From: Marinobacterium zhoushanense
GTDB taxonomy: Bacteria; Pseudomonadota; Gammaproteobacteria; Pseudomonadales; Balneatricaceae
NCBI RefSeq assembly: GCF_014641945.1
Contig: NZ_BMIJ01000001.1
Coordinates: 389,130-453,129 of the forward strand
Length of the DNA stretch: 64,000 nucleotides
Direction: 5' to 3'
Notes under the pieces: model-generated
The model's database searches: none
What the model was told of the DNA's origin: nothing
The model's input: the letters and a program-made list of their open reading frames with translations, nothing else
Shown: piece by piece, positions 18,249 through 26,605 of the stretch
How the letters are laid out: every line of letters begins with the position of its first letter
Position numbering within the stretch: the first letter of the stretch is position 1
Made by a program: the position numbers and the translations under genes

Positions 18249-19133
18249 TTAGGCCGGCTCTACGACCCGCATCGTGTTGGTGGAGATCGCGATACCGGGA
18301 CCGGAGAAGCTGACCAGTTCAGCTTCTACCACCTCGAGGATGTCGAGATCGGCGATGGTATTCACGAACGGGAACTGCAGCGGCAGCTGCTCGAAGGTCG
18401 CCTTGTTCCACTGCACAGCACCTTTGCCGCTCCAGCGGCGATAGTCGAAATCGTCCATGACGATATTGGCTGTCGATGCGCCCTTGGGCGCACCGCAGCA
18501 GACATACTCTACATCGGCACCGTCGCGTCCGAACGGGCTGGTGCGCGGCATATATTTGTAATAGAGCTGCGGACCGCCATCGGAGCCGGGCAGCACCTTG
18601 GCCGGGTTCTGCTCCTCGACCAGGTCGGACAATTCGATATTGAAGAAGGTGAAGTCCATCCAGCTGGCCGAGCAGCTGGCACGGCCCGTGTCGCGGTCCC
18701 AGTCGATCTCGGGGAATTCGGCGAACATCTTCGGAAAGCCCAGCTCCTCTCGGCCGGTCAGGATCGCATCCGGACGGCCTTCCCAGATGATCGGGCAGAA
18801 GTTGCCGTCAATGGTCTCCTCCTTGCCGACATAGGTCACCGGGAAGTCCAGCGACAAGATCCCGTAGCCCCGACCCGCAATCCAGTAGAGATTGCGGAAC
18901 CAGGCACAGGACACCGACAGAATCGGCTCGCCGCGCAGCTTGAACCCGGGCGGCAGCAGGCGTTCCAGTTTCGCCGGATCAGTGCGATAAGCGACCCGCA
19001 TCCAGTCCGCATTCATCGTCCCGGTTTCTTCCGGTTTCCACATCCGGCCTTCAGGATGCTGGCGTGGACCAACGGCGGGTCCAAACACGACTGGCATACG
19101 GTAGCGTGACCCAGGGTTAATCTCGCAAGTCAT
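18249..19133 (-). CDS. Acetoacetate decarboxylase-family protein
   Basis: 294 aa, belonging to the acetoacetate decarboxylase superfamily. The motif REELGFPKMFAEF carries the lysine equivalent to the Schiff-base lysine of ADC. Family enzymes decarboxylate beta-keto acids or catalyse hydrolase/aldolase chemistry on related substrates, so the reaction here cannot be fixed. It lies between the Mo-enzyme small subunit (143-bp gap with a hairpin) and the aldehyde dehydrogenase. In the pathway it may act on a keto acid left after ring cleavage; the separate acetoacetyl-CoA synthetase argues that free acetoacetate is activated rather than wasted as acetone. Confidence 0.8.
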   Translation of the reverse strand: MTCEINPGSRYRMPVVFGPAVGPRQHPEGRMWKPEETGTMNADWMRVAYRTDPAKLERLLPPGFKLRGEPILSVSCAWFRNLYWIAGRGYGILSLDFPVTYVGKEETIDGNFCPIIWEGRPDAILTGREELGFPKMFAEFPEIDWDRDTGRASCSASWMDFTFFNIELSDLVEEQNPAKVLPGSDGGPQLYYKYMPRTSPFGRDGADVEYVCCGAPKGASTANIVMDDFDYRRWSGKGAVQWNKATFEQLPLQFPFVNTIADLDILEVVEAELVSFSGPGIAISTNTMRVVEPA

Positions 19134-19232
19134 AACAAAACCTCTCTATTGGTGGCTGTTGCCACTTACATAAGACTGATAAAGGGCAGCTTTCGGCGGT
19201 GCCCCAAAGCCTCGGTTGCAGTTACGTAGTCA

Positions 19233-19261
19233 AGGGCGCTGGCGCAGAAGCGGAGCGCCCT
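19233..19261. other. Intercistronic hairpin behind the Mo-enzyme small subunit
   Basis: AGGGCGCT (19233-19240) and AGCGCCCT (19254-19261) form a perfect 8-bp stem with a 13-base loop in the 143-bp gap. No U-tract; may tune expression of the two distal genes. Confidence 0.45.
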
Positions 19262-19276
19262 GTGGGAATTGATGCG

Positions 19277-20110
19277 TTAGAGGGTAAAGGGCTCAAGAAC
19301 AATACTTTCCGCTTTGAGATCGCACTGGACAGTCTTCGCATCCCCCGGCGCAGCACTTATCTCCAGGCAGTACACACCACTGTTCGGCTCCAGCCCGTCG
19401 AAACGGAAATCACCGAACAGATCGCTCGTGGTCCTGGCCAGTTCCTGCCCCTCCTTGACCAGAGCGACCTCAACCTGAGCGGCACAATCGAGCAAACCGT
19501 CACGCTCAAGCTGCAGGCTGCCGCCGATGAACACCTGGGTTTCACGGTACAGATTCTTGAAGTAGACCCGCGGCTTGAGTTCCGCCCGCTCCACCTCCAG
19601 CCCCAGCTCCTGGACCAGCGCCTGCATCTTCTCGTCCGAGACTTTCACCGAGCTAATCGCACCGGTCGGACAGACCTGCTCACAGCGCGGCATATTCCAG
19701 CCCTGATCCAGCAGATGGGCGTCGAAGATCCAGTTCTGCGGTAACTCCAGCTCCTCGTTCCAGATCACCGCACCATGGGGGCAGACCTCCACCAGGTCTT
19801 TGCGCCCCTTCGCCTTGACCGGATCGAAAATGACGATGCCATCGGGACGCTTGCTCACCGCGCCCTGGCCTTTTGCCACACAGGGCGCGTTATCGCAGTG
19901 CTGGCACAGCTTCGGCCTGTGCGCCACGTCAACCATCGCGGAACTGCCGCGGTAGGTGCTGTCGATGGCGATCACGCCTCTCCCCTGTTTGGGATGGGAC
20001 GCTGAATAGCCGGGAAACTCGTTTCCGACATACTCGTCCTTGGCCGCCAAAACACAGTTGTTGCAGTTATGGCACTGCGCCACGTCGACAATCAGATTCC
20101 ACTTATCCAT
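19277..20110 (-). CDS. Iron-sulfur subunit of transhydroxylase/resorcinol-hydroxylase-like Mo-enzyme
   Basis: 277 aa, close to the 275-aa beta subunit of Pelobacter pyrogallol-phloroglucinol transhydroxylase. The N-terminal ferredoxin domain has cysteine groups CHNCNNC (13-19), CQHCDNAPC, CPHGAV and CEQVCPTG for three [4Fe-4S] clusters. The C-terminal third (from about residue 190, FIGGSLQLERDG, ending LEPFTL) is a beta-sandwich of the carboxypeptidase-regulatory type, as in the Pelobacter beta subunit. Start is ATG 20110 (MDKWNLIVDVAQCHNC), which overlaps the large-subunit gene by eight bases; the frame extends to 20167 without family similarity. No twin-arginine signal, so the complex is cytoplasmic. 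Confidence 0.88.
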   Translation of the reverse strand: MDKWNLIVDVAQCHNCNNCVLAAKDEYVGNEFPGYSASHPKQGRGVIAIDSTYRGSSAMVDVAHRPKLCQHCDNAPCVAKGQGAVSKRPDGIVIFDPVKAKGRKDLVEVCPHGAVIWNEELELPQNWIFDAHLLDQGWNMPRCEQVCPTGAISSVKVSDEKMQALVQELGLEVERAELKPRVYFKNLYRETQVFIGGSLQLERDGLLDCAAQVEVALVKEGQELARTTSDLFGDFRFDGLEPNSGVYCLEISAAPGDAKTVQCDLKAESIVLEPFTL

Positions 20111-23100
20111 GGGCCGCCTCCTGAACGCCATCTGTTTTGCTGGTTGCATCGCCAGGCCGGCTGCCATCCCAGCGCATCACCTCGACCAGGCAGGAGTTCG
20201 GTGACATGCTGCTTGTGCCGCGCTGCTGCGAGCGTGACGGCGTCAGGATATTCATGCAGCCGCCCACCTCCAGCTGCTCGCCATCTAGTTCACGCAGGTC
20301 ATACTCGGCACTGGCCTCGAACGATTTCACCACGCCGTTGGCCACGCCGGAGGTGACATGGGCCGCGCACAGAATCGCGCCACGGTCGTTGAACACCTTG
20401 ACCAGATCACCGTGCGCAATTCCCCGCGCCTCGGCATCCCGGGCATTGAGTCGTACCAGCCAGTAGTAGTGGCCGCCGATGCAGACACGGTGATCGGTAA
20501 TATCCTGGGTAAAGCCGTTCTTGCCATCCACATGGGTGTGGAAGCTGTAACGCGAGTGGGTGGCGATCATCTGCAGTGGATACTTGCCGAACAGCTCCTT
20601 GCTGTGCGGGCCCTCCCAGGCCGGGATGTAGCGGTTCAGCACCGGACGCTCCGGGTTGTTCGGGTCCGAGCGCTTGAGTGTTTCCGGCATGAATTCGAGC
20701 TTGCCGCTGGGCGTCTGCAGCCCCTTGCCGAAATCCTCGGCCCATTGTGACGGCAGTGGCATCGCTTCCTGGATATCCTTCATTCGCCCTTCGGCAAACC
20801 AGCGGAAGTTCACCGGCGAGCGCAACGCCGGTTTCTCCGCCGGCACCACGTAGTAGCCCTTTTTGCAGAACTCTTTCCAACTGATCCGTTTCGACACGTC
20901 GCTGGAGTTGAATACCCGCTTGCACCAGTCAAGCTCCGAGCAGCCCTCGTTAAAGATCGCCCCCAACCCCAGACGCTGCAGGATCAGGCTGAAGATCTCA
21001 TAGTCCGATTTCGACTCGCCCCGTGGCTCGATGCATTTGTGCTGCAGCGCAACGATGCGGTGGTTGGTGCCGTTGAAGCCGTGCGGCAGATAGCCGCCAC
21101 CGGCTGCCCACTCGCCGATGTCGTAACGCTCGAACGCGGTACAGGCGGGCAGAATGATGTCGGCGAACTGGGCCTCGCCCTCCATCCAGATCGACTGGTT
21201 GACCACGCAGTCGATACTGTCATGCCGGTAGGCTTCTACCATCCGACTGGATTCGGTGAGGGTGCTGAAGTAGGAACCGCCATACTTGTAGATCATATGG
21301 ATCGGCGAGTAGCCGGGCATCGGGTACTGGAACGGCGCGAACTGTAGCTCGGTTGCCACGCCATCCCACAGATAGCCCTCGGCCTTGCCGTTGATGATCG
21401 CCTCGGGCAGCTGCTGCTTCGGAATCATCTGCCGCACCGGGTTCATGGTGATCACATGCGGCATCTTCTGGTAGTTGTTGACGGCGTTGCCGTTGAACAC
21501 CAGTTCGCCGGATATGCCGCCATCGGCATAACCGGGGAAATAGAACTCGTGATCCAGTGGCGTGCCCGCCTGCAGGTTACCCATGTTCACCCCCGGTTTG
21601 CCGAGGCCCTGCATCGCCATCATCATCACCATGCAGCGCGCCCACTGGGCACCGGTTGCGCCGCGCCCGGCACCGCCAAATCCGCTGCCGTTGGCGCCGG
21701 CGGCCAGGTAGGTCTTCTTGCCGCCCCACTGTCGTGCCAGGGCGCGTACCACCCTTGCCGGAACGCCGGTTTCCGGCTCCTGCCACTCCGGCGTTTTCGG
21801 CGTGCCGTCCTCCTTACCGAGCAGGTAATCGCGCCACTCCTCGAAGCCGGTGGTACGTTGCGCCACATACTCCTGGTCGTAGAGTCCCTCCGTCACCCAG
21901 ACATACATGATCGCCTGCGCCAGCGCCGGATCGGTGGTGGGCTTGATCGGAATCCAGCGCCCGCCCAGCAGCTGGGCGGTCGGGTTATAGTGGGGGTCGA
22001 TATGCACGAACTCGATGCCGAGCTCCTTCGCCCAGAGCCGGCGCTGGGTGCCTTCGAAGCCCATGTAGCCACCGTTGGTGGACTCGGCGTCGCAGGACCA
22101 GAACACCATCATTTCCGCTTCCTGCAGGCAGTCCTCCACCGTGCCGTAGTTGCCCGCTATACCGACCCGCTGACTGTGACCCCAGTGGTGCTGGGCGCCC
22201 CAGTACCAGCCCTCCCAGCTATCCGGATTCAGCGACAGGCGGGTAAAGCCGATCAGGTTGCCAAAGCGCAGCAGCGAGGAGAGGTAGTAGCCCACATTGC
22301 CCCACTGATGGTGGGAGCCATGGGCGATGGTCATCGAGCCGGGACCGTATTTCTGCTTCTGACGCTTGATCTCGCTGGAGACGATATCCAGCGCCTCGTC
22401 CCAGCTGATCCTCTCGTAACCACTGATGCCACGGTTTTGCGGATTGCGCTCGCCATTCGGGTCGAAGTCGACGCGCTTCATCGGATACAGCACGCGCTTG
22501 TCGGAGTAAACCACCGACTTCATCGACATGGCGTGGGGTGCCACCGTGGCCTTGCGCTTGGGGGTAAAGCGCTTGCCGCGTGCGTCGATGCTCCAGCTGT
22601 CGGCATCCTTGGCATCAAATTCGATCGGAGTGACCCGCAGAATCTTGTCATCCTTCACATGGACGAACAGCGGGCCACCGTTGGTCAGCGTGGTAAAGCG
22701 GCGCGAGCCGTCGGGCATGAGCGTGCCCTTTTCGATCAGACACTGCTGCGAGGCATTGAGCAGTTGGCCGAACCAGACGCACAGCGGGTCGGGGCCGATG
22801 AACATCACCTTGAAGTTCTTCGCGGCATGGACCACCTCGCCCATATCCGGATTAGCGTTCATCAGCTCAAGCGCGGTTTCCACATCCTTGAACAGCAGGG
22901 AAACGTCCGGCTTGCCTGGCGCCTTGGACGACGCGGTGATCTTGCCGTCCCGGATCGCGTAAAAGCGGCTGATGCTGCCATCTTTCAAACCGATCTGGGC
23001 GATACAGTTATGCCGGGACAGGAATGTGCGGAACTCTTCGCTCTTCTTGGCGGAGCGGTTCACCACCGGACCAAGCGCGAACAGTATTGTTTTTAGAACC

Positions 23101-23111
23101 AACTCTTTCAT
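20103..23111 (-). CDS. Molybdopterin large subunit, pyrogallol transhydroxylase/resorcinol hydroxylase family, with N-terminal SCP2-like domain
   Basis: 1002 aa. From about residue 148 (GGPLFVHVKDDKILRVTPIEF) to the end it aligns closely, by recall, with Pelobacter acidigallici transhydroxylase alpha (875 aa): shared strings include YPMKR, FDPNGERNPQ, SHHQWGNVGY, NPDSWEGW (the serine is the Mo ligand there), FYFPGYADGGISG and FADIILPACTAFERYDI. Pelobacter enzyme moves a hydroxyl between polyphenols; the related RehLS of Azoarcus hydroxylates resorcinol with water. Which reaction occurs here is unknown. Residues 1-125 form an extra domain (IGLKDGSISRFYAIRDGK, then PDVSLLFKDVETALELM) that looks like SCP2. 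No leader peptide. Start ATG 23111 has AGGAG upstream. Confidence 0.88.
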   Translation of the reverse strand: MKELVLKTILFALGPVVNRSAKKSEEFRTFLSRHNCIAQIGLKDGSISRFYAIRDGKITASSKAPGKPDVSLLFKDVETALELMNANPDMGEVVHAAKNFKVMFIGPDPLCVWFGQLLNASQQCLIEKGTLMPDGSRRFTTLTNGGPLFVHVKDDKILRVTPIEFDAKDADSWSIDARGKRFTPKRKATVAPHAMSMKSVVYSDKRVLYPMKRVDFDPNGERNPQNRGISGYERISWDEALDIVSSEIKRQKQKYGPGSMTIAHGSHHQWGNVGYYLSSLLRFGNLIGFTRLSLNPDSWEGWYWGAQHHWGHSQRVGIAGNYGTVEDCLQEAEMMVFWSCDAESTNGGYMGFEGTQRRLWAKELGIEFVHIDPHYNPTAQLLGGRWIPIKPTTDPALAQAIMYVWVTEGLYDQEYVAQRTTGFEEWRDYLLGKEDGTPKTPEWQEPETGVPARVVRALARQWGGKKTYLAAGANGSGFGGAGRGATGAQWARCMVMMMAMQGLGKPGVNMGNLQAGTPLDHEFYFPGYADGGISGELVFNGNAVNNYQKMPHVITMNPVRQMIPKQQLPEAIINGKAEGYLWDGVATELQFAPFQYPMPGYSPIHMIYKYGGSYFSTLTESSRMVEAYRHDSIDCVVNQSIWMEGEAQFADIILPACTAFERYDIGEWAAGGGYLPHGFNGTNHRIVALQHKCIEPRGESKSDYEIFSLILQRLGLGAIFNEGCSELDWCKRVFNSSDVSKRISWKEFCKKGYYVVPAEKPALRSPVNFRWFAEGRMKDIQEAMPLPSQWAEDFGKGLQTPSGKLEFMPETLKRSDPNNPERPVLNRYIPAWEGPHSKELFGKYPLQMIATHSRYSFHTHVDGKNGFTQDITDHRVCIGGHYYWLVRLNARDAEARGIAHGDLVKVFNDRGAILCAAHVTSGVANGVVKSFEASAEYDLRELDGEQLEVGGCMNILTPSRSQQRGTSSMSPNSCLVEVMRWDGSRPGDATSKTDGVQEAAHG

Positions 23112-23171
23112 CGAACACCTGCTCCTGCGCCGCGAACAGCTCACGGTCAGGCCATGTTTTTATTTTTTTGC

Positions 23172-23214
23172 ACAGACGCACCCTGGTGAGGGGCTTTCCT
23201 TAGGGTGCGTCTGT
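23172..23214. other. 13-bp perfect inverted repeat between FAH gene and Mo large subunit
   Basis: ACAGACGCACCCT (23172-23184) and AGGGTGCGTCTGT (23202-23214) flank a 17-base loop in the 121-bp intercistronic gap. On the transcribed minus strand it is followed by an A-rich rather than a U-rich stretch, so it is not a standard terminator; mRNA processing or stabilisation is possible. Confidence 0.6.
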
Positions 23215-23232
23215 TTGGGAACAAGCCCCGGA

Positions 23233-24090
23233 TCACTCGTCGACGATGGTGTTCTCGATGTGACCCAGCTTGTCGATCTCCACCCGTACCACATCGCCCG
23301 GCTGCAGGAATTTGTCCAGCGCAATACCGACGTTGGCACAGGTACCGGTAGCGATCAGATCGCCCGGCTCCAGCGTCATCACCTGTGACAGGTGGCTGAT
23401 CTGCTGCCAGATGTTGTAGATCATGCCACCGGTCGAGGATTTCTGGCGCGGCTCGCCATTGACGGAGAGTCGCATCTCCAGATCATGCGGATCCTCAATC
23501 TCATCGTCCGTGACGATCCAGGGTCCGATCGGGCCGTGGGTATCGAACGATTTGCCCAGCGTAAAGGTGGGGCTGGCCGCCTGCCAGTCGCGTGCCGTCA
23601 TGTCGTTGGAGACGAAGTACCCTGCCACCACACTGCGCGCATCCGCTTCACTGACATAGCGACAACGCTTGCCAATGACGACACCCATCTCGGCCTCATA
23701 ATCGAGGCGATCCGACACCTTTGGCTTGACCACCGGATGATACGGGCCGGTGATGCAGGACACCTGCTTGTTGAACCAGAGCTGAGTGGTCGGGATGGGG
23801 ATACCGGCCGCCCGCGCCTCCTCCGCATGGTCATGATAGTTCATACCGATCGCCATATATTTCTGCGGATCGTTTATCGGCGCTTCCAGCCGCACCTCAT
23901 CCAACGCCAGACCCTTGCGGGCACCCGGCAGCTCGCGAGCGATCTCGTCGAGCATGCCCCGGCCGGCAGCGAAGATTTCGCGGATATTCGCCGGCACATG
24001 AGGTAACGCTGCAGGAATATCGTAGATACGACCGTCGGCAACGAGACCAACGGAGGTACGGTTGTTGTAGGTATAACGTGCTAATTTCAT
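23233..24090 (-). CDS. Fumarylacetoacetate hydrolase-family protein
   Basis: 285 aa, the normal length of bacterial FAH-family hydrolases/hydratases. The catalytic domain starts at about residue 70 (YMAIGMNYHDHAEEA); metal ligands are in DYEAEMGVVIGK and in SNDMTARDWQ, followed by GKSFDTHGPIGPWI and GDLIATGTCANVG. Members cleave acylpyruvates and fumarylacetoacetate or hydrate 2-oxopent-4-enoates. It follows the extradiol dioxygenase in the same operon, so it should act on the ring-fission product. If it is an acylpyruvase-type hydrolase, acetoacetate is a plausible product given the divergent AACS and thiolase genes. Confidence 0.88.
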   Translation of the reverse strand: MKLARYTYNNRTSVGLVADGRIYDIPAALPHVPANIREIFAAGRGMLDEIARELPGARKGLALDEVRLEAPINDPQKYMAIGMNYHDHAEEARAAGIPIPTTQLWFNKQVSCITGPYHPVVKPKVSDRLDYEAEMGVVIGKRCRYVSEADARSVVAGYFVSNDMTARDWQAASPTFTLGKSFDTHGPIGPWIVTDDEIEDPHDLEMRLSVNGEPRQKSSTGGMIYNIWQQISHLSQVMTLEPGDLIATGTCANVGIALDKFLQPGDVVRVEIDKLGHIENTIVDE

Positions 24091-24132
24091 GAACTCTCTC
24101 TCTTTTCAGGCCCGTCCTGACTGGCGCTTCAG

Positions 24133-25068
24133 TTACTTAAAAAATTCTGGCTTCAGCTCCGGAGCCCACTGACACAGCTCACCACCACTCAGCGCCGCAG
24201 AGTTGACCGGGGTGTGCCGATTCACCAAATCGCCATCGGTCCAGTGCTCGACCTTGTGACCGAAGGGATCGCGCCAGTAATCGAACAACTGACTGCCCTG
24301 CACGTGGCGACCCACACCCCAAGAGTGTTCATGCGCGTTCTTGGCCAGGTGCTCGTTGCCCCGCATCAGATCGTCCAGATCGATCACCTCGAACGCGGTG
24401 TGATCGAAACGTGCCACGCCATCCTGGGCACCGATCAGCGCCAGCGTGTGGTGATCGGTGAACTGATCGCCCAGGTCGCAGTGCATGAATGCCGCGACAA
24501 CATTTTCCGGCGCGCCGGCATAGTAGGTATCGGAGGGCGCGAAACCGAAGATCTCGCGGTAGAACGCAAAACTGCGGCTGAAATCGGCCACCAGCAACGC
24601 AATATGGCCGCAACGCATGACATGGGAAGGCCCCGGCGGAATACGTACCACCTCACCGAAACGCTGGCGCCCCGAAGCCGGATTCATCAACACCGGCTCA
24701 CGCACCGACACCCGCTCCACGGGTTCGAAGCCGTAGATCACATCAATCTGGTTACCGTCTGGATCCTGCACGCGCACCCGCTTGCCGCCGCCCGGCTCCG
24801 TCACACGCTCCACTTCGCTGCCGAGGTGCGCCGCCAGTTTCGCCAGATCCGCCTCGCTCTGTGCCAGTAGCCCGAAGCCGAGCGTCTTGCGCTCGCCTCT
24901 TTCCGTCACATGGACGAAGGGCTGCTCACCGCAACCGCGCATATACAGGGCGTCGTCGCTGCGATGGGCGACACTCATGCCGAAATCCTTAAGAAAGCTT
25001 TCCATCGCATCCAGATCGGGCGCCTGGTACCGCACATAGGCGATATCTTTAACGTTAATTACCGACAT
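24133..25068 (-). CDS. Extradiol ring-cleavage dioxygenase (VOC/type I)
   Basis: 311 aa, two VOC modules as in catechol 2,3-dioxygenases. Module 1 is residues 1-125 (VRYQAPDLDAMESFLKDFG); module 2 carries the iron ligands: His in MRCGHIALLV, His in RFDHTAFEV and Glu in GHKVEHWTDGD. The family inserts O2 next to vicinal hydroxyls of a catechol-type ring. First gene of the operon with FAH hydrolase and Mo-hydroxytransferase. Start ATG 25068 (MSVINVKD) has AGGAT-type ribosome-binding bases upstream; the TTG at 25149 gives an unlikely polar extension. The palindrome TTTTATCGATAAAA stands 83 bp upstream. Substrate probably a tri- or tetrahydroxybenzene made by the Mo-enzyme (inference). Confidence 0.88.
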   Translation of the reverse strand: MSVINVKDIAYVRYQAPDLDAMESFLKDFGMSVAHRSDDALYMRGCGEQPFVHVTERGERKTLGFGLLAQSEADLAKLAAHLGSEVERVTEPGGGKRVRVQDPDGNQIDVIYGFEPVERVSVREPVLMNPASGRQRFGEVVRIPPGPSHVMRCGHIALLVADFSRSFAFYREIFGFAPSDTYYAGAPENVVAAFMHCDLGDQFTDHHTLALIGAQDGVARFDHTAFEVIDLDDLMRGNEHLAKNAHEHSWGVGRHVQGSQLFDYWRDPFGHKVEHWTDGDLVNRHTPVNSAALSGGELCQWAPELKPEFFK

Positions 25069-25150
25069 CTTCTTTTTATCCTCTGTTTGGGCGTCGCTAA
25101 TGGGTCGCTTGGCAGTCATTCCCAGCCAGTTCGACTTGGATAATGGCAAT

Positions 25151-25164
25151 TTTTATCGATAAAA
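25151..25164. promoter_or_regulatory. Regulon palindrome TTTTATCGATAAAA before dioxygenase operon
   Basis: Perfect 14-bp palindrome, the strongest copy in the window, 83 bp upstream of the dioxygenase start. A related TTAAA-N5-TTTAA element lies at 25180-25194. Confidence 0.7.
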
Positions 25165-25316
25165 TCAACTTTAAGCAAATTAAATCGAGTTTAATACCAT
25201 GATCTCAGCCATGGCAGCGTGTTTCGACAGCTCAACCACTGCACGTGAAACAGGCTTGGATGCTGAAAAAGGCCGTCAGACGACAAGGGGCAGAGATGAT
25301 CACTTGACTTTGAACT

Positions 25317-25357
25317 TTTATCGATTTCAAATGTTTTAAAGCCAATTAATCGATAAA
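25317..25357. promoter_or_regulatory. Two regulon sites before the thiolase gene
   Basis: TTTATCGATTTC (25317-25328) and TTAATCGATAAA (25346-25357) share the ATCGAT core and spacing of the perfect palindromes. They lie 60-100 bp upstream of the thiolase ATG. Confidence 0.6.
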
Positions 25358-25416
25358 TATAACAATATGACTCGAATCAGATCTCAGCACCCGACTCCCG
25401 CACAAGGAGAGTGTCC

Positions 25417-26598
25417 ATGAACGAAGCTGTCATCCTTGCCTACTCACGGACCGCCTTGACCAAGGCGTTTCGCGGCGGGTTCAACGCCACGCACGGCGCC
25501 ACACTGGCAGCGGCACCGATACAGGCAGTTATAGCAGCCGCGGGAATACCGGCAGACAGGATCGAAGACATCATCCTCGGCTGTGGCTTCCCTGAAGGCA
25601 CCACCGGCTTCAACATCGCCCGCCAGGCAGCACATCTGAGCGGTTGTCCGGACAGCGTCAGCGGTATGACCATCAACCGCTTCTGCAGCAGCGGCCTGCA
25701 GGCGATCGCACTGGCGGCACAGCGTGTTGCCACCGGTGAAGGCGAGAGTTATGTCGCCGGTGGCGTCGAGTCGATCAGCGCTGTAGCCCCGCATATGAAC
25801 CGTCATATGCTGGAAGATCCAGTGCTCAAGGAGGCGCGCCCTAGTGTCTACTGGGAGATGATTCGAACGGCGGAAGAGCTCGCCAGGCGCTTGGACATCA
25901 GCCGTGAACGACAGGATGAGTATGCGCTTCGCAGCCAGCAGCTGGCGGCGGCAGCCTCGCGCAACGGACTATTCGACGAAGAGATCGTACCGCTCAACAC
26001 CCGGATGGATATCTTCGACCCGAAGACCCGCGAACGGATTGAAACTCGTGACGTGCTCGTAGACCGGGATGAGGGGATCCGCCCCAACACCACAACCGAG
26101 GGGCTGGCGAATCTGCTGCCGGTCATCGACGGCGGCGTCGTCACGGCAGGAAATGCCAGTCAGCTCTCCGACGGCGCCGTCGCTACGGTCGTCACCAGCG
26201 CCCCATATGCCGAGTATCTGGGGGTGAGGCCTCTAGGTCGCTTCGTCGGCTTTGCCGTCGCCGGCTGCGAACCCGATACCATGGGTGCAGGCCCGATCTA
26301 TGCGATACCCAAGCTGCTGGCCAGGCACGGTCTGAGCATCAACGATATCGACCTCTGGGAACTCAACGAAGCGTTCGCCGTACAGACCCTCCACTGTGCC
26401 GACATACTCCGCATCCCCTTGGATCGTCTCAACGTCAACGGCGGCGCCATTGCCCTGGGTCACCCCTATGGCGTCTCCGGCGCCCGTCTGGTCGGTTCGG
26501 GCCTGCTGGAGCTGCGGCGGCGTGGCGGAAAATACCTGGTAGTCACCATGTGTATCGGTGGCGGCATGGGTGCAGCCGGTTTGTTTGAGGCGGTGTGA
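25417..26598 (+). CDS. Acetyl-CoA acetyltransferase (thiolase)
   Basis: 393 aa, standard thiolase length. Splits acetoacetyl-CoA or another beta-ketoacyl-CoA with CoA. Seen: the acyl-accepting cysteine in [17 protein letters not shown] (about residue 90), the NEAFA motif, the [16 protein letters not shown] active-site histidine region and the second catalytic cysteine in [14 protein letters not shown]. Start ATG 25417 follows AAGGAGA; an in-frame GTG six bases earlier is less likely. It is seven bases from the acetoacetyl-CoA synthetase gene and divergent from the dioxygenase operon, so its likely role is the final conversion of acetoacetyl-CoA to two acetyl-CoA. Confidence 0.93.
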   Translation: MNEAVILAYSRTALTKAFRGGFNATHGATLAAAPIQAVIAAAGIPADRIEDIILGCGFPEGTTGFNIARQAAHLSGCPDSVSGMTINRFCSSGLQAIALAAQRVATGEGESYVAGGVESISAVAPHMNRHMLEDPVLKEARPSVYWEMIRTAEELARRLDISRERQDEYALRSQQLAAAASRNGLFDEEIVPLNTRMDIFDPKTRERIETRDVLVDRDEGIRPNTTTEGLANLLPVIDGGVVTAGNASQLSDGAVATVVTSAPYAEYLGVRPLGRFVGFAVAGCEPDTMGAGPIYAIPKLLARHGLSINDIDLWELNEAFAVQTLHCADILRIPLDRLNVNGGAIALGHPYGVSGARLVGSGLLELRRRGGKYLVVTMCIGGGMGAAGLFEAV

Positions 26599-26605
26599 GG
26601 CGACT

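Larger units (their letters stand above)
25069..25416. other. 348-bp divergent promoter region between dioxygenase and thiolase operons
   Basis: No gene. AT-rich, with four ATCGAT-centred elements: 25151-25164, 25180-25194, 25317-25328 and 25346-25357. Two flank each divergent start region, consistent with joint control. Confidence 0.75.

Noticed and set aside
19277..20167. Longer start (20167) for the iron-sulfur subunit
   Set aside because: The 19 extra residues have no similarity to relatives and lie inside the large-subunit gene; ATG 20110 gives the family N terminus.
21456..23096. Long open frame on the + strand (546 codons) opposite the Mo large-subunit gene
   Set aside because: It is the antisense frame of a well-matched 1002-aa protein; translation is arginine/histidine-rich low-complexity and matches no family. 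High G+C makes such antisense frames common.
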